From assembly GCA_017883495.1 (NCBI GenBank), contig JADGNL010000198.1, positions 1 through 5,795 on the forward strand: 5,795 nucleotides of DNA. The letters are read 5' to 3'. The DNA is from Methanomicrobiales archaeon (GTDB taxonomy: Archaea > Halobacteriota > Methanomicrobia > Methanomicrobiales > Methanospirillaceae). This document shows, piece by piece, positions 5,635-5,795 of this stretch (the first letter of the stretch is position 1; every line of letters starts with the position of its first letter). The notes below the pieces were generated by a model. The model made no database searches and was not told where the DNA came from. It was given only the letters and a program-made list of their open reading frames with translations. The position numbers and the translations under genes were made by a program.

Positions 5635-5795
5635 TCAGGCGGGACTTCCGGCGGTCATCACCCGGCGCTCTTCGTCGGTGAGGTGTTCGAGGACCTCAGC
5701 GGTGGGGCCGATCTTGATGATCTTTCCGCCGCGCATCAGCGCGAGCCGGTCGCAGATATCGCGGACGAAGTCCATATCGTGCGAGACGACGATGA
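5635..5795 (-). CDS. atwA: Methyl-coenzyme M reductase system component A2, C-terminus (5' part outside window)
   Basis: Only the last 52 residues are inside the window, ending at TGA (5637-5635). They read as the end of an ABC ATPase domain: the H-loop VVSHDMDFV with its switch histidine, then RDICDRLALMRGGKIIKIGP, the usual strands after it, and a tail rich in acidic residues. AtwA proteins carry two ABC domains in about 530-560 residues; this would be the end of the second. A2 was first identified as the ATP-binding component needed to activate MCR reductively. The fragment alone would fit many ABC ATPases; the call rests on its place directly before mmp3, where atwA is found in related methanogens, with the stop 7 bases from the mmp3 ATG. 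The operon promoter should lie further upstream, beyond the window. Confidence 0.87.
   Translation of the reverse strand, partial: IVVSHDMDFVRDICDRLALMRGGKIIKIGPTAEVLEHLTDEERRVMTAGSPA

Noticed and set aside
3996..5681. A 561-residue plus-strand open frame opposite mmp3 and part of atwA
   Set aside because: Its product is extremely rich in Arg, Asp and Gly with no recognisable motif, and it lies opposite well-supported Mmp3. Long antisense frames are expected in DNA with this GC-rich third-position bias.

Overview
The window is one tightly packed minus-strand gene cluster from a methanogenic archaeon. Read in the direction of transcription (high to low coordinates) it holds: the 3' end of atwA (component A2 of the methyl-coenzyme M reductase system), then the methanogenesis marker genes mmp3, mmp6, mmp5, mmp15, mmp17 and mmp7, and last a carboxymuconolactone decarboxylase/AhpD-like gene cut by the left edge. 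No RNA gene, mobile element, CRISPR array or long repeat is visible, and no intergenic gap exceeds 44 bases.

Organism. The marker families (mmp3, 5, 6, 7, 15, 17) are essentially confined to archaea that carry methyl-coenzyme M reductase (MCR). The high GC content, with G or C at most third codon positions, together with this gene order suggests a high-GC member of Methanomicrobiales, such as a Methanoculleus-like organism. The order-level guess is an inference from composition and order; the methanogen (or MCR-bearing archaeon) call is firm.

Layout. 5795-5635: C-terminus of AtwA with the ABC ATPase H-loop. 5627-4107: Mmp3, a cyclophilin-like protein. 4110-3631: Mmp6. 3629-3177: Mmp5. 3180-1942: Mmp15, a BadF/HgdC-type ATPase with an extra N-terminal domain. 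1938-1351: Mmp17. 1354-416: Mmp7. 371-1: AhpD-like protein. From atwA to mmp7 the joints are +7 bases, GTGA overlap, +1 base, ATGA overlap, +3 bases and ATGA overlap. The cluster therefore looks like one operon with translational coupling, whose promoter lies to the right of the window.

How the genes work together. AtwA was identified biochemically as an ATP-dependent factor for reductive activation of MCR. Recent work on a Methanococcus MCR activation complex (as I recall it) places McrC, AtwA, Mmp3, Mmp7 and Mmp17 in one assembly with nitrogenase-like iron-sulfur clusters that drives the nickel of F430 to Ni(I). This window encodes four of those five components (McrC is absent here) plus Mmp5, Mmp6 and Mmp15, whose roles are not established. 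Mmp15 has the full signature of ATP-driven low-potential electron donors of the 2-hydroxyacyl-CoA dehydratase/benzoyl-CoA reductase systems, so the operon encodes two unrelated kinds of ATPase that could each push electrons uphill. The best leads here are the role and the fused architecture of Mmp15, its link to the small CMGC protein Mmp5, and the AhpD-like gene at the end.
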